DNA of 30,258 nt. It comes from Clostridiales bacterium (GTDB taxonomy: Bacteria; Bacillota; Clostridia; Christensenellales; Borkfalkiaceae). The stretch is from contig JAJWOJ010000002.1 of NCBI GenBank assembly GCA_021635425.1, forward strand, positions 1 through 30,258. Reading direction: 5' to 3'. The notes under the pieces were generated by a model. That model was given only the letters and a program-made list of their open reading frames with translations. It ran no database searches and was not told the origin of the DNA. Shown here one piece after another: positions 16,904-27,200 of this stretch; position 1 is the first letter of the stretch; each line of letters starts with the position of its first letter. The translations under genes were made by a program, and so were the position numbers.

Positions 16904-17058
16904 AAAAAAAAACCTTAAAGTTGCGATAAGTTGCCAAAGCCGAATAACGGCGGGCGACGAATCAGATTAAGGCTCGGCGATGAATTCGATTTTTGTTTTA
17001 CGGGGAAAGCGGTGAGCCGAATTGTAAAAATAAGAAATAATTTATGGAGGTTCTCAAA
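16904..17058 (+). promoter_or_regulatory. Leader between terminators and matrix operon
   Basis: About 150 noncoding bases. GGCTC near 16972 and GAGCC near 17015 could pair over a long loop, but I see no second aptamer or promoter. It ends with GGAGG (17046-17050), 8 bases before the ATG at 17059. Confidence 0.4.
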
Positions 17059-17862
17059 ATGAGACAAACACAAAACACACAGAAAAAAGATAACAGAAAA
17101 TCTATTTTCGTTATCGCACTCCTGCTTCTTCTCGTAGCGGTAATCGGCTTCGGCGGCTACACCTTATCTAAGTATGTAACCAAAAAGTCCGAAACGGGCA
17201 GCGCAAGCGTAGCTAAATGGGGTTACACCATTGACGTTAAAGCAGACAAGTTGTTCGGAACAGACTACAAGTTTGTAGACACTACCAGCGTTGTTACCGA
17301 TGCCGGTGCGGGAGTTACCGTTAAATCGAGCGACGTAAATAACAGAGTTGCTCCCGGAACTACCGGTCATATGACTTTCGAAGTTAACGGAACCGCAGAA
17401 GTTCTTTCTCAGATTAAGATTTCGATAGCAGATGCCGGTTTCAGCGATGTAGTTCTTAAGTACACCGAAGGTGAAGATACTGATGTTAAGACTTATGCTC
17501 CCGTAAAGTGGACTCTTAAAAAAGAGGGCGCAACAGCGGCTCTTGTTGACGGAAAGACCCTTACGGACGTAAAAGCAGCGCTTGCAAAGTTGTATAAAAC
17601 TGAAGAGGGAAAAGACGTTGCCACTGCCGTTAATACCGAAATCAACGATAAATACACTCTTTCCTGGGCTTGGGCTTTCGAAACCGGAGCTAATGACAAC
17701 GAAAAAGCTTTAAACAATGAACTTGACACCCTTCTCGGCATGATTGCTCACGATAATAGCGTTACTGCTAACGGAAACTATAAGAAAGCAGCAGGCACCA
17801 GCACCGAAATCAAATTCACTCTTGATATCTCTGTTGTTCAGCTTCAGAAGGAAAACGCATAA
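17059..17862 (+). CDS. TasA-like matrix/fibre protein, first gene of operon
   Basis: Predicted 267 residues. I start at ATG 17059 because GGAGG ends 8 bases before it; the in-frame ATG at 17044 overlaps the ribosome site itself. Residues 15-34 form a hydrophobic signal segment followed by YTLSKYVTKK and SASVAKWGYTIDV, the pattern of SipW-dependent TasA/camelysin-type proteins in clostridia. The rest is beta-rich, with no cysteines and no InlB repeats. Codon use differs from its neighbours (more GTT, GCT, ACT and AAG), as expected for a very highly expressed gene. It is the first gene after the c-di-GMP riboswitch and two genes from a SipW-like peptidase. The best reading is the major extracellular fibre or matrix subunit; polymerisation is inferred. 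Confidence 0.75.
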   Translation: MRQTQNTQKKDNRKSIFVIALLLLLVAVIGFGGYTLSKYVTKKSETGSASVAKWGYTIDVKADKLFGTDYKFVDTTSVVTDAGAGVTVKSSDVNNRVAPGTTGHMTFEVNGTAEVLSQIKISIADAGFSDVVLKYTEGEDTDVKTYAPVKWTLKKEGATAALVDGKTLTDVKAALAKLYKTEEGKDVATAVNTEINDKYTLSWAWAFETGANDNEKALNNELDTLLGMIAHDNSVTANGNYKKAAGTSTEIKFTLDISVVQLQKENA

Positions 17863-17884
17863 TCGATTAACGAAATGATAAACA

Positions 17885-17901
17885 GGCGGGGGTGAACCGC
17901 C
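17885..17901 (+). promoter_or_regulatory. GC hairpin between fibre gene and second gene
   Basis: GGCGG (17885-17889) and CCGCC (17897-17901) form a compact hairpin abutting GGGAG, the ribosome site of the gene at 17915. No T-run follows. It could lower translation of the second gene or stabilise the upstream message, giving more fibre protein than accessory proteins. Confidence 0.45.
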
Positions 17902-17914
17902 GGGAGTTGTACAT

Positions 17915-18700
17915 ATGCAAATAAACCAACAATATACAAGCGAGCCTGTCAAAGGCTTTGTAAAACCGCTTTTATTCGGCAAAAAAGTTGTCGATTTAGA
18001 CGGCGCGGCGTTGTGTTTTTTGCGGAACGGAAAACTGTACGACTTGAATCATGTTTGTTTCGCCTCGTGTGAGCGCGTCGATTCCGACAAAGCCTCGGAA
18101 ACCGACGCGTTCGCAACGGACGGAAAGTATTTGTATGATAACGGGGTTAAAGTCGGAAAGATAAAAGACGGATTTTTTCTGTTGATTTTAATCCTTCTGG
18201 CATTACTTCTTGCTTCGACGGTTTCGCTTGTGTTCTTCGTAAAAGGGAGTCACGACCCGATTATCCCCGAATTAACGGTTGTCGATACCAACGGCGAGTG
18301 GGGAACGGCGAGCGAGATAAACGTGTTCGGAAACAGAACGATAAAGCCGGGCGATAAGGGAAATTACATGTTCATGATAAATAACCCGAACGCCGCGGAT
18401 ATAGAATGTACGGTTAAATTTACGATAAATTACGAAAACGGCACGACCTTGCCGCCTATAAATTACGCGGTTGTTTCGGAAGGGAAAACGTTGGAAACTT
18501 CCGGAATCGAAACCGAAAACGGCTTTATGACGGCGGGCGTGATAATAAATAGAAAAAGTTTCCGCTCGATAATTCTCGAATGGGATTGGAAATTCGACGG
18601 AGACGATAAGACGGATACAAACGTCGGCGTAATCGGCGGAAAGTATACGATAACGATAGAAATATCCGCGGAAGAGGCGACAACGCCTGCGAAAAAATAA
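17915..18700 (+). CDS. Membrane protein with cytoplasmic N-domain and TasA-like outer domain
   Basis: Predicted 261 residues; GGGAG lies 8 bases before the ATG. Unlike its neighbours it does not open with a signal peptide. Residues 1-85 are soluble, with repeated 'L.RNGKLYDL', 'DGKYLYDNGVKVGKIKDG' turns, and the only transmembrane span is at about 87-109. Residues of about 112-261 form a beta domain (INVFGNRTIKPGDKGNYMFMINNPN, cut here to its key motif IKPGDKGNY) like the TasA/camelysin group, where a short 'PG....' strand precedes a conserved domain. The span could be an internal signal-anchor placing the C-domain outside and residues 1-85 inside. It lies directly before the SipW-like gene. 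Possible roles are a fibre anchor (TapA-like) or a transmembrane sensor of assembly. Neither is shown by the sequence. Confidence 0.65.
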   Translation: MQINQQYTSEPVKGFVKPLLFGKKVVDLDGAALCFLRNGKLYDLNHVCFASCERVDSDKASETDAFATDGKYLYDNGVKVGKIKDGFFLLILILLALLLASTVSLVFFVKGSHDPIIPELTVVDTNGEWGTASEINVFGNRTIKPGDKGNYMFMINNPNAADIECTVKFTINYENGTTLPPINYAVVSEGKTLETSGIETENGFMTAGVIINRKSFRSIILEWDWKFDGDDKTDTNVGVIGGKYTITIEISAEEATTPAKK

Positions 18701-18754
18701 AACAGCGGATTAAAAAAATAAAACGGCGGAATTTAAAAAATAAAACCGCGGAAT
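18692..18754 (+). repeat. Three imperfect A/T-rich repeats before sipW
   Basis: Three near copies of AAAAAATAAAACnGCGGA occur head to tail, starting at 18692, 18712 and 18735. The first copy includes the stop codon of the upstream gene. They fill most of the 80-base spacer, the longest spacer within the operon. They look like slippage products; a regulatory role is possible but unproven. Confidence 0.7.
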
Positions 18755-18780
18755 AAAACAAATCTTCGGGAGGAGAGGAA

Positions 18781-19470
18781 ATGGAAAAAACTGAAAATAA
18801 AAAAATATCGGCAGAAAGCATTCTCTCTTCGCTTTGGAGAATTTTGCTCGGAGCGATCATCGCAATACTCGTGTTGGTCGCGGGGACGCTTGCTTACGAC
18901 AAATTCGTTAAAAAATCACCGATACCGTCCATATTCGGGAAGTCGCTTCTTATAATAGCAACCCCGTCCATGACAGGGTCGATAGAAGCGGGCGACGCGA
19001 TAATCATTACGAAAAGCGACAGCTATGCGGTGGGCGACGTAATAACTTACTTCCCCGCGGGCGAAACGTCTTCCGTGACGCACAGAATAGTTCGGATAGA
19101 GGGCGATAAACATTACGCCAAGGGCGACGCGAACAACAGCGAAGACCCCGATCCGATTTTCGCTTCGCAGATAGCCGGCAAAATGGTGGGGCATATACCT
19201 AAAATAGGAATCGTGATCGAGTGGCTCAGAACGTGGCAGGGCATAGCGTTTATGCTTGCCGTGGGCGCGGTTATAGTGGCTCTCGTTATGGTTGCGGGTA
19301 AGCCCGACGAAGAATACGCGGAAACGAGCGAGGAAATTTCGGGAGCGGGCGGCGAAGCTGCGGAAGCGTATGCGGGAACAGCCGTGAAAAAAGCGGAAAC
19401 CGCAACCCCGCGCGACGAGGCGGAAACCCGCGAAGACGAGTCGGCGGCGGAGAAAGACGGTGACCGATAA
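18781..19470 (+). CDS. sipW: SipW-like ER-type signal peptidase I
   Basis: Predicted 229 residues; a GGGAGGAGAGG ribosome site precedes the ATG. Residues 20-37 are the N-terminal transmembrane span. TPSMTGSIEAGDAIII carries the Ser nucleophile (Ser63), VTHRIV the His base that replaces Lys in ER-type enzymes (His101), and KGDANNSEDPDP the acidic residues (Asp116, and Asp122 or Asp124). GHIPKIGIVIEWL and a second span (about 154-172) follow, then an acidic, Glu/Ala-rich cytoplasmic tail (about 175-229). SipW-type peptidases process TasA-family matrix precursors, and four probable substrates surround this gene. The length is normal apart from the long tail. The last 11 bases overlap the next gene. 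The symbol is by family resemblance; I have not tested orthology. Confidence 0.9.
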   Translation: MEKTENKKISAESILSSLWRILLGAIIAILVLVAGTLAYDKFVKKSPIPSIFGKSLLIIATPSMTGSIEAGDAIIITKSDSYAVGDVITYFPAGETSSVTHRIVRIEGDKHYAKGDANNSEDPDPIFASQIAGKMVGHIPKIGIVIEWLRTWQGIAFMLAVGAVIVALVMVAGKPDEEYAETSEEISGAGGEAAEAYAGTAVKKAETATPRDEAETREDESAAEKDGDR

Positions 19471-20209
19471 GAAGAAAAAAGTAAAACTTCTGCCGATAAT
19501 ATTCATTCTGATAGCGATAATATGCGCCGTGGGCGGAACGACAACGTTCGCTAAGTTTTACGGCGATTACGAAAAGAGAAACGAAACGGCTAAAATCGCG
19601 GACGCGGTTATGAAAATCGAAGTAAATTCGGTGTACAGAACCGATTCGCAAGGCAGTAAAGTTTCGGCAATCTTCAATAAAAACGCCACCACGGTCACCC
19701 TTTACGATATCGAACCCGAGGACGAAATAGAATATTATTTCACGGTTACGGGTGTTGACGGAAAAAGAGTGAACGAAGTGAGCATGAACGTGGTTCTGAC
19801 CGTTGCGGTAAGGCTTGAAACGATAGCCGTGGACGCGGGCGGAAACGGAACCAAAAACGTCGATTACTTCGCGGGCTGGAAGCAATACGCTCCCGCCGAC
19901 GGCGTTAAGGACGGCGGGCATTTAAGAGTATATCACGGTTCCGAAACGGACACCGGGCAGGACATTCGTCCTTCGGGAACGGGAATATCGGAAGTAGACT
20001 ATAAGGGTAACAGCTTGCTTGTCACGGAGTCCGCCGACGGAATAACAAACAAAACGGGCTTTGTCATGAAAGCGGACGACGACGAGAAGGAATATTCTTA
20101 TCATTTAAAATTTACGGTACCCAGACAGAATTCGGAAAAAGAAAATTATGCGGGCGCAAGAGTGTATTTCGAAATACAGGCGGTTGCCGAACAAGCGAGG
20201 GACGTATAA
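19460..20209 (+). CDS. TasA-like exported protein, translationally coupled to sipW
   Basis: Predicted 249 residues, starting at GTG 19460. This start overlaps the sipW end by 11 bases and has GGAG (19449-19452) 7 bases upstream; no nearby ATG gives an intact signal. Residues of about 9-30 are hydrophobic, followed by TTTFAKFYGDYEKRNETAKI, a typical SipW-dependent signal with 'FAKF' after the cleavage region. Next comes a beta domain with 'VTLYDIEPEDEIEYYFTV', the PGD-like strand of TasA/camelysin proteins. About 130-200 is a more hydrophilic insertion. The tight coupling to the peptidase suggests stoichiometric production of enzyme and substrate. It is probably a minor matrix subunit or adaptor. 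Confidence 0.75.
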   Translation: MTDKKKKVKLLPIIFILIAIICAVGGTTTFAKFYGDYEKRNETAKIADAVMKIEVNSVYRTDSQGSKVSAIFNKNATTVTLYDIEPEDEIEYYFTVTGVDGKRVNEVSMNVVLTVAVRLETIAVDAGGNGTKNVDYFAGWKQYAPADGVKDGGHLRVYHGSETDTGQDIRPSGTGISEVDYKGNSLLVTESADGITNKTGFVMKADDDEKEYSYHLKFTVPRQNSEKENYAGARVYFEIQAVAEQARDV

Positions 20210-20272
20210 ATAAAACAAACGGTAAAATCTGATTTTAAATTAAATAAAAAAACAAAATAAGGGGGCGATCGG

Positions 20273-21265
20273 ATGCGTAAACGCGTTGGTAAAAAGTTAA
20301 TAATTCTTTTTGCGGCGTTGTGCATTCTGGTCGCCTTTGCTTGCGTTTCGGTTTCGAAATTCGTTTTAAGCGACAGAAAAGAACTTGTCGGAGTTTACAC
20401 CGATTTCGTTTTGTCGCACGACGGCGACGGACAAACCGCCGTTATAAAAACAGATAAAGACGGCGGAATTACGGGGTATATAGCCATCAGGGTTTCCAAT
20501 TTTACACAAGAAAAGGTGTCCAAACGAAACGTAAGATTTTCGCTTCGCGAGCCTGAGGCGGAAGAGCTTAAGCTCGGTTACGTTTCTGACGCCTGGGGCG
20601 CAAAGCATACGCTCACTGCGGAAAGCAAGTATTACGAGGTTTCGATCGTCGACGAAAACGACGAAGAACTCACCGCAACGAGCAACGCAACGCTTTTAAA
20701 GGCAAACGTGAGAAATTCTAGTTCGCTTCTTCTCAAAATAAGGAGGAAGGCAACTGCCGACAAGGAGATGCCGAGCGAAGGAACGGAACAACTTTCGATA
20801 ATTTTGCAGACGAGCGAGCCTTATAAGGATTTACAGGTATTCACGATAAACACGACTATGGCGAGATTATCCGTGGGCGTGTCGTCGGACGTTTACAGGG
20901 GTTATACGAGAGAAATCGTCAACTTAAAGTCTGCAACGGAGTTTATCCGCTCGTCGCAAACACCCGCAACGGGAGTTTCGTATCTTGCAGACGTGGTATT
21001 TACTTTAAGCGGAGACGTTGTTTTCGACTCGGCAAAGTATGTCGAGACGTACGGGAGCGTTCATACCCCCGTGTTTAACGCCGCGCAGAATAATTATACT
21101 ATAACCATACGCGCCGGCGCGGACGTCAATCTGTATTTTTATGCGGGAGAAACGTGTCGCGTTACCGTTTCCGCAACGATTTACGACGGAAAAACGGAGC
21201 AGGGTGCGGAAAAGGTTTCGGGCGTCAACAGTGACGGAGTTGTATTTATGAGGGAGAAAACATGA
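20273..21265 (+). CDS. Exported TasA-operon protein, function unknown
   Basis: Predicted 330 residues; GGGGG (20261-20265) lies 7 bases before the ATG. Residues of about 7-27 form a signal or anchor segment, then VSVSKFVLSDRKE, similar in form to the SipW-type signals of its neighbours. The remainder is beta-rich, with phrases such as 'ITGYIAIRVSNFTQEKVSKR' (a TasA-like strand arrangement) and 'VTVSATIYDG' near the end. I recognise no catalytic motif. Its last four bases (ATGA) overlap the start of the giant adhesin gene, so the two are probably co-translated. A role in exporting, docking or capping the adhesin is plausible but only inferred from position. Confidence 0.65.
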   Translation: MRKRVGKKLIILFAALCILVAFACVSVSKFVLSDRKELVGVYTDFVLSHDGDGQTAVIKTDKDGGITGYIAIRVSNFTQEKVSKRNVRFSLREPEAEELKLGYVSDAWGAKHTLTAESKYYEVSIVDENDEELTATSNATLLKANVRNSSSLLLKIRRKATADKEMPSEGTEQLSIILQTSEPYKDLQVFTINTTMARLSVGVSSDVYRGYTREIVNLKSATEFIRSSQTPATGVSYLADVVFTLSGDVVFDSAKYVETYGSVHTPVFNAAQNNYTITIRAGADVNLYFYAGETCRVTVSATIYDGKTEQGAEKVSGVNSDGVVFMREKT

Positions 21266-24200
21266 TAAAGGAGAACGGAAAATTGAAAAATTGCGACGTG
21301 AAAAAACTTATAATCGCAGTGCTTATCGCTGCGATTGTATGCATATCCGTTCTTGCGGTTTTGTTCGGAATAGATAAAACCTTTTCGGCATACGTAAGCG
21401 TAAGCGTTCCCGAAGGGAAAGAAGTTACCGTTTACGTAAGCGGAAACGACGTTATAAAGCCGGGGAATGGAAAAGGCTACATGGTAACGCCCGGTTCTAC
21501 GGTTACGGTTACGGTCGTAAACGAAAGTAAGCTGTTCAAAAGCATGTCAGTCAACGGGAAAACTTATGATACGCCCGTTACGGAAATTACCGTTCCCGTA
21601 AACGAAGACCTTGCGATAACCGTCGAAACGACGGAACCTTATGCGGAGGACGTGGGAAAATACTTCGGCAACCCGTTTATTTTATCGAAAGAAGCGGACG
21701 TTTTGTCGGTTGCAAGAATCCTTGCGGGGACGTCTACGGCTTCCGACTTCGAGAGAATAGGCGCGGAAGATAAAACGGCGGACGATATCCGCTTCGGATA
21801 TTTCCGTCTCGGAACCAACTTGTTTATAAGCTCGTCCGAATTTTTCGGTCTCGGTTTCCGCGGTAATTTGCCTTTCGGCGGCTGTTTCGATTTCGACGGC
21901 TTCACGGCAACGATAAACTTAGTGAGAACTTCGCACGTAGACGAAGAATTTACATTCGTGAACGGCACGCATTATGCCGATTACGGATTTTTTGCTTATG
22001 CTTACGGCGACGGCACTCACCCTTGCCTTATGAGAAATATAAAAACTCAGGGGTTTATAGGTCTTAACACGATAAAAACACAGGGAACGATCGATCACAC
22101 CGATCATGTGAACGCAGGCGGCATTGCGGCGACGGCTGGCAAGAACATAGTGTTCGACGGACTCGAATCTACCGTTTCCGTAAGCGCGCAGACCCGTTTT
22201 GCCGACCTTTATCTCGGCGGAATTTTCGGGATATGTTCCTCTTCGGTCGAATCCTGGTGCGACATTCGCTACGACGGCGCGTTCAACGACGTTTCGGGCG
22301 TAACTTACGGCGACAATGCGGGCGCGATAGTCGGCGGATTTGCGGGGGTTTTGCAAAATGCGAGCGTTGACGGAATAACGATTGACGGCGAAGGGTCGAT
22401 GGTGCTTGCAAATGCGCTCGGAGAAGTTTCGGGTTCGGCAATAGCGGGTGGTTTCGTCGGTCTTATCGAACTCGGCGCGCACACGGGCGAAGAGATAAGC
22501 GACTCGAGAACGATGCTTATCAGAAACGTTACGATTTATGCCGAAAGCGATTATTCGGTAACGGCGGTTATCGACAACAACGGTTCGACAAATAAGGGAT
22601 CTATCAATCCCGACGACTATGCTTCCACGTCTGCGGCGGCAGTCGCGGGCGGAATCGCAGGAATCGTAAACCGCGGAAATAAAGACGGAACGGCGCTTCC
22701 CGACGATCAGATTATAAAATTTTCCAATATAAGTTTCCTGCGCACGAGCGCTGTGGCGGAGAACGCCGGTTCTTCAAATTCGAGTGCCGGCGGAAGGCTC
22801 GGTATATCGGCAAGCACCGAAGACGGAAATTCTTCGGGCGCGGTGTTTGCGGGCGGGGTTGTCGGATATATTTACGCTTCGTCCGCTTCTTATATAACGT
22901 GGCAAATCGCCGATTCTTCAAAAACGACGTATTTATTCGGCTGTCCTATAGACGTTTCGGCAACTCAGAACGGAGTAGGCCCCGCATATGCGGGCGGCGC
23001 GTTCGGTTATAACGCTTTCCATCCCGAAATTACGGACGGCGGCTCTTTAAATATCGGCATAGTAAGTCCGAAGTACGATTACACGGTAACGGCGTCGCAG
23101 TCGGCAACGGCGACAAAGTATAACAACAAATATTATAACGTATCCGCAGGAGGATATACTTCAAGATTCAGCGTCGGTTACAACCTTAAAAACACTACGT
23201 TTTATATCGGCAGCGGCAGAATAACGGCGTACAGAGAAGTCGGTTCGACGGCTATCGGCGACGTAAACGCGGGCGGCTTCGCGGGCAGAATCATGGGTTA
23301 CGGAACGGCTTCTACCACGATAACCGATTATGACAATGCTAATGGCGGCACAATGCAAAGCGGCGAGAGCGATAACGTCAAAGTTTATTATTCGGAAAAT
23401 TCGAGAATAGAAGCGTCCTGCTATTCCTATTCTTCGATAAACAGTACGAAAACGCTTGGCAACAACGTCTGCGCGGGCGGAGTTGTGGGGTACGTCCTCG
23501 GATATTCGTCGATAAGCAACGTTTCGATTCTTTTCGACGGAAACACCGTTCCTTCAGAAAACCCTGCAGAACATTTCGTAAGCGGCGAGCAGAACGCCAA
23601 AAACCCGACCAGGAATGATGACGACAATCATAAATCGGAAGGCTTTATCGGCGGAATGTTCGGGCTTGTAATAGATACGAAAATATCGAACGCACAATTT
23701 ATCGGCGACGAAACGGAAAGATCGGTTGTTTATTTCGCTTCTTCCAACTCGCCTAACACCGCGAGCGTGGGCGGGCTTATCGGCGCGCTCTGGAGAAAAA
23801 AACTCGGCAACAACACGAAAATGTTAAACACCGCGACGGTGAAAAACGTTCACGTTGCGGGCAGAGCGTATTGCGAACAGAATACGTCGAATGATATTTA
23901 CGATATTTACGTAGGCGGCATGATCGGCGTTTTCGCTAATCCTGGCAGCGGGCGGAACGTTATCGTTACGAACGTCAGCGTCGCAAACAGCATTATAGAA
24001 GCGATAGGCGAAAAAGCCATGCTGCCGTATGCCGGCGGAATAATCGCGGGTATGTGGTGGTCGGCTACGACAACTCTTTCTTACGCCAAGGTTCTCGATT
24101 CCGCGGTTATATCTTCAAGCATTACTCCCGCATCCTATGCGGGCGGAATTGTCGGGCTTATGCAGAATTCGGCAATAAGTCACTGCGTCGTCAAGGACAC

Positions 24201-27200
24201 GGAAGTTAAAGCGACGTCCGAGCAGAACAAAGCTTATGCGGGCGGTATTTCGGCAAGAGCGAAAGAGCAAAGCGATACGATAAAGTATTCCTATTCCAAC
24301 GCTTCGCTTAAAGCGCAGGGGTCGAATACGGATAATTCCGTTAAGTACGGCATCATCGCAAGGACGGATAAGATAACGAATACGGGCGACTCGGGAACGG
24401 ACGACTCGGCTAAAAACCTCTTCGTTTACGAAACGGCGGGAACGCCTGCGGCATATCCCGGCGACACGGACACTCGCGCCGTGTATCTCGCTTCCGCCTT
24501 TCAGAACAAAGCTTCTGTTGCGGTGGGCGACACGATGAGCGTTTATTCGACGATTTCTTCGGATCAGAAAGGCACGATCGAAATAAAGAGCCATAATGCG
24601 AAAATCGTTTCCGTGAGCGGCTTGACGATCCGCGGCGTAAGCGCGGGCATAGCGTACGTGAGCGTATACTGCAACGTGGACGGCACGAGCTATCTTCTTT
24701 GCTCTTATCCCGTAACCGTGGGCGGCGCAACCGAAAACGGCAGCGGACTCGCCATAAAAAACGACAAAGGCACAGACGTTTCGGCAAAGGACTGCGACGA
24801 GCTTATCGATTATAAACACGGCTCGGGAACTTCTTCCGTAACTTACGCTTATTTCCGCCGCAACATCGGAAATCCCGCAACGACAAAGAAGATAAACGTC
24901 GTTCCGAAAGGCGCCGATTATCTTCCTCAGAACATAAGATTTTACGATATAAGCACGTCTTCTGTCGGCGTGGGAACGGCGACGTATTTTACCGCTTCCA
25001 CGACGGCTGCCGAAAAGAACGCGCGTATCGCGGCGATTATCGCCGCAAAAGGTTCGACGTGCGATATCTCGGCGTTCAACGGCAGGGCAAACATAGGTTA
25101 TAATTACGAAAACGAAGAGGTCGGCGCGGCTAAAAAGTCGCTGTATTTCTACGCGGACGACAACGTGCGCGAAAACACGATTATTTTAATGGAATGCGAC
25201 TACGGTTCGGCGGTTTACGGCGTTATCGTGGAATTTGTTCCCAACAGACTTCAAAGCATAGAAATTGCCCCCGAAAGCGGCACGCCACCTCTCGACACGA
25301 GAATCGAAAACGGCGTAACTCATTATATTTACACTGCGGGAGATATCGTCCGTTTCGGCGCGACTTTGCATTACACTTATCCCGCACCCCGTTCTTACGT
25401 CGTCGAGACCATTTACAGCGGTACGGGCGTAACCACCAACGGAACGGTTGTCGTTTCGGCGGGCGGAGTGTACACCGTCACCTGTCAGGATCTGAGAAAA
25501 AACGCGCCCCCGACAACAGTCGTTGTCGAAGCCAAAAACGAAGTAAGCTATTCGTTCGCATATTCGGGTGCGGAGGGTTCGTCCGACAGAAAGATGCTTG
25601 AAAGCTGTGCGTTTAATTTCGGGCTTGAACCGCAGGCGGGTTACGGACTTAACCCTACGATCACAGCAACTGTGAACGGAAAAACGGCTACAGGTAAAAT
25701 TACCGATAACGGACTTTTATTGGATTTCGGAACCGAGAGTTTTACGATTTTGCTTGTTCCCGACGCGAACCGCGAATATGCGTATAGTTTTACCATGCCC
25801 GCGGAATTTGTCGATTACGTTTCCGCAAACGGCGGAGTTATCGAGTTTTCGGCGGAATATCAGAAAATTTATACGCTCGTATTCATAGCGAACTACGATA
25901 AAAACGATTATTTCTATACCACTGTGGCGGCGGGCGAAGCGTTTTCTTCCGTTAATCCCGCAGACTATAAAAAATACACCGAAAAGTGGATAGCGGAAAG
26001 ATACGGCTACGATTTCCGCGGATTTTACACGATACACAATGCGAGCGACGTTTCCGCTTACGGAAAATCGTTCGAGGATATGCAAAAGGATCCTGCGTCG
26101 TTTGTCAGCGGCACGATGAGATTTTACGCGCGCTGGACTTATAACATTACCGTCGAAGCTCCCGAAAACGTCAAAGTCACTTCCTCTTTCGCTCACTCGA
26201 TGTTAGAGGGCGGCGAACTTATCCCGCTCGACGCAAACGGCGGTTTCGGTTTCGTCATCGGCGTGGGAACGAGTTGGGTCGGAACGCCTCGGTTCGACGC
26301 GTTTGTCCGTAAAAGCGACGGCTCGTTTGTAAACGTCACTTCGTCATTCTCGCCCGTCGGGCAGGAAAACGGATATTATATCGCTCCCGAAGCGTTGGAG
26401 AGCGGGTATATCTACATCAAAATTTATGCCGACAGCATAGAGTTTGCCGTCGGCGACGACCCGCAGTACGACGGAAACGAGCTTTATACGGACGGAATTT
26501 TCACCGTAACTTACAACGTGAATTACGGCTCGAACGATTCGCTTGCGGATTTCACTTTCGACTTCGCGCCTTATGCTTTACCTGCGGAAACTTCCATTCG
26601 TCTGTTCTATCAGAAGGACGGCGTAACTTCCTGGGCGGGCGCAAGCACGCTTTCGGGCGATAAGAGAAGTATTTATCCGAGTGATTTTGCTTCCATGAAG
26701 GACAATTCGAGGTTTACTTCAAGCGTCAGAAGTTCGGCGAAAACGGAGAAGTTTATTCTCGTCGTAACCCTTCCGAACAATTCAAACGAGTTCGGCATAA
26801 CAGCCGCTTCCGCTTGCACCGTTAAAGTGAAGAACTACGCCTATAAGTCGATTATCTCCAACTTCGGCGTGTATTCGCAGACGGCAAAAGGCACGCCGGA
26901 CACATCAAACGGCGCGGCTACGGAGGACTTTGTTTTGTATCCCGCGGTTGAAAGGGATATTAAGCTTGGCAATGACGGCTATACTACGACGATTATCTTC
27001 ACTGAAGAAAAGATTTTAAGCGCGGACGTTTATGCAAGCGTTATCGATCATCGTCACACCGGTATCCGCTATATGTGGAGAATCGCAAAAATCGGCGGCG
27101 GATATATCGGCAAAGAAACATTCGGTTTTTTCGGAAAAGAAGTCGTCCGCACGACCGACGCGATTTATTATGCGGCAACTCCGGGCAGCGTTACGGTGAC

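Noticed and set aside
16911..17040. A second aptamer after the tandem terminators
   Set aside because: There is no GGCAAA/GACGCAAAGCC-type core or other known ligand-binding consensus that I can recognise; only a weak GGCTC/GAGCC pairing is seen.
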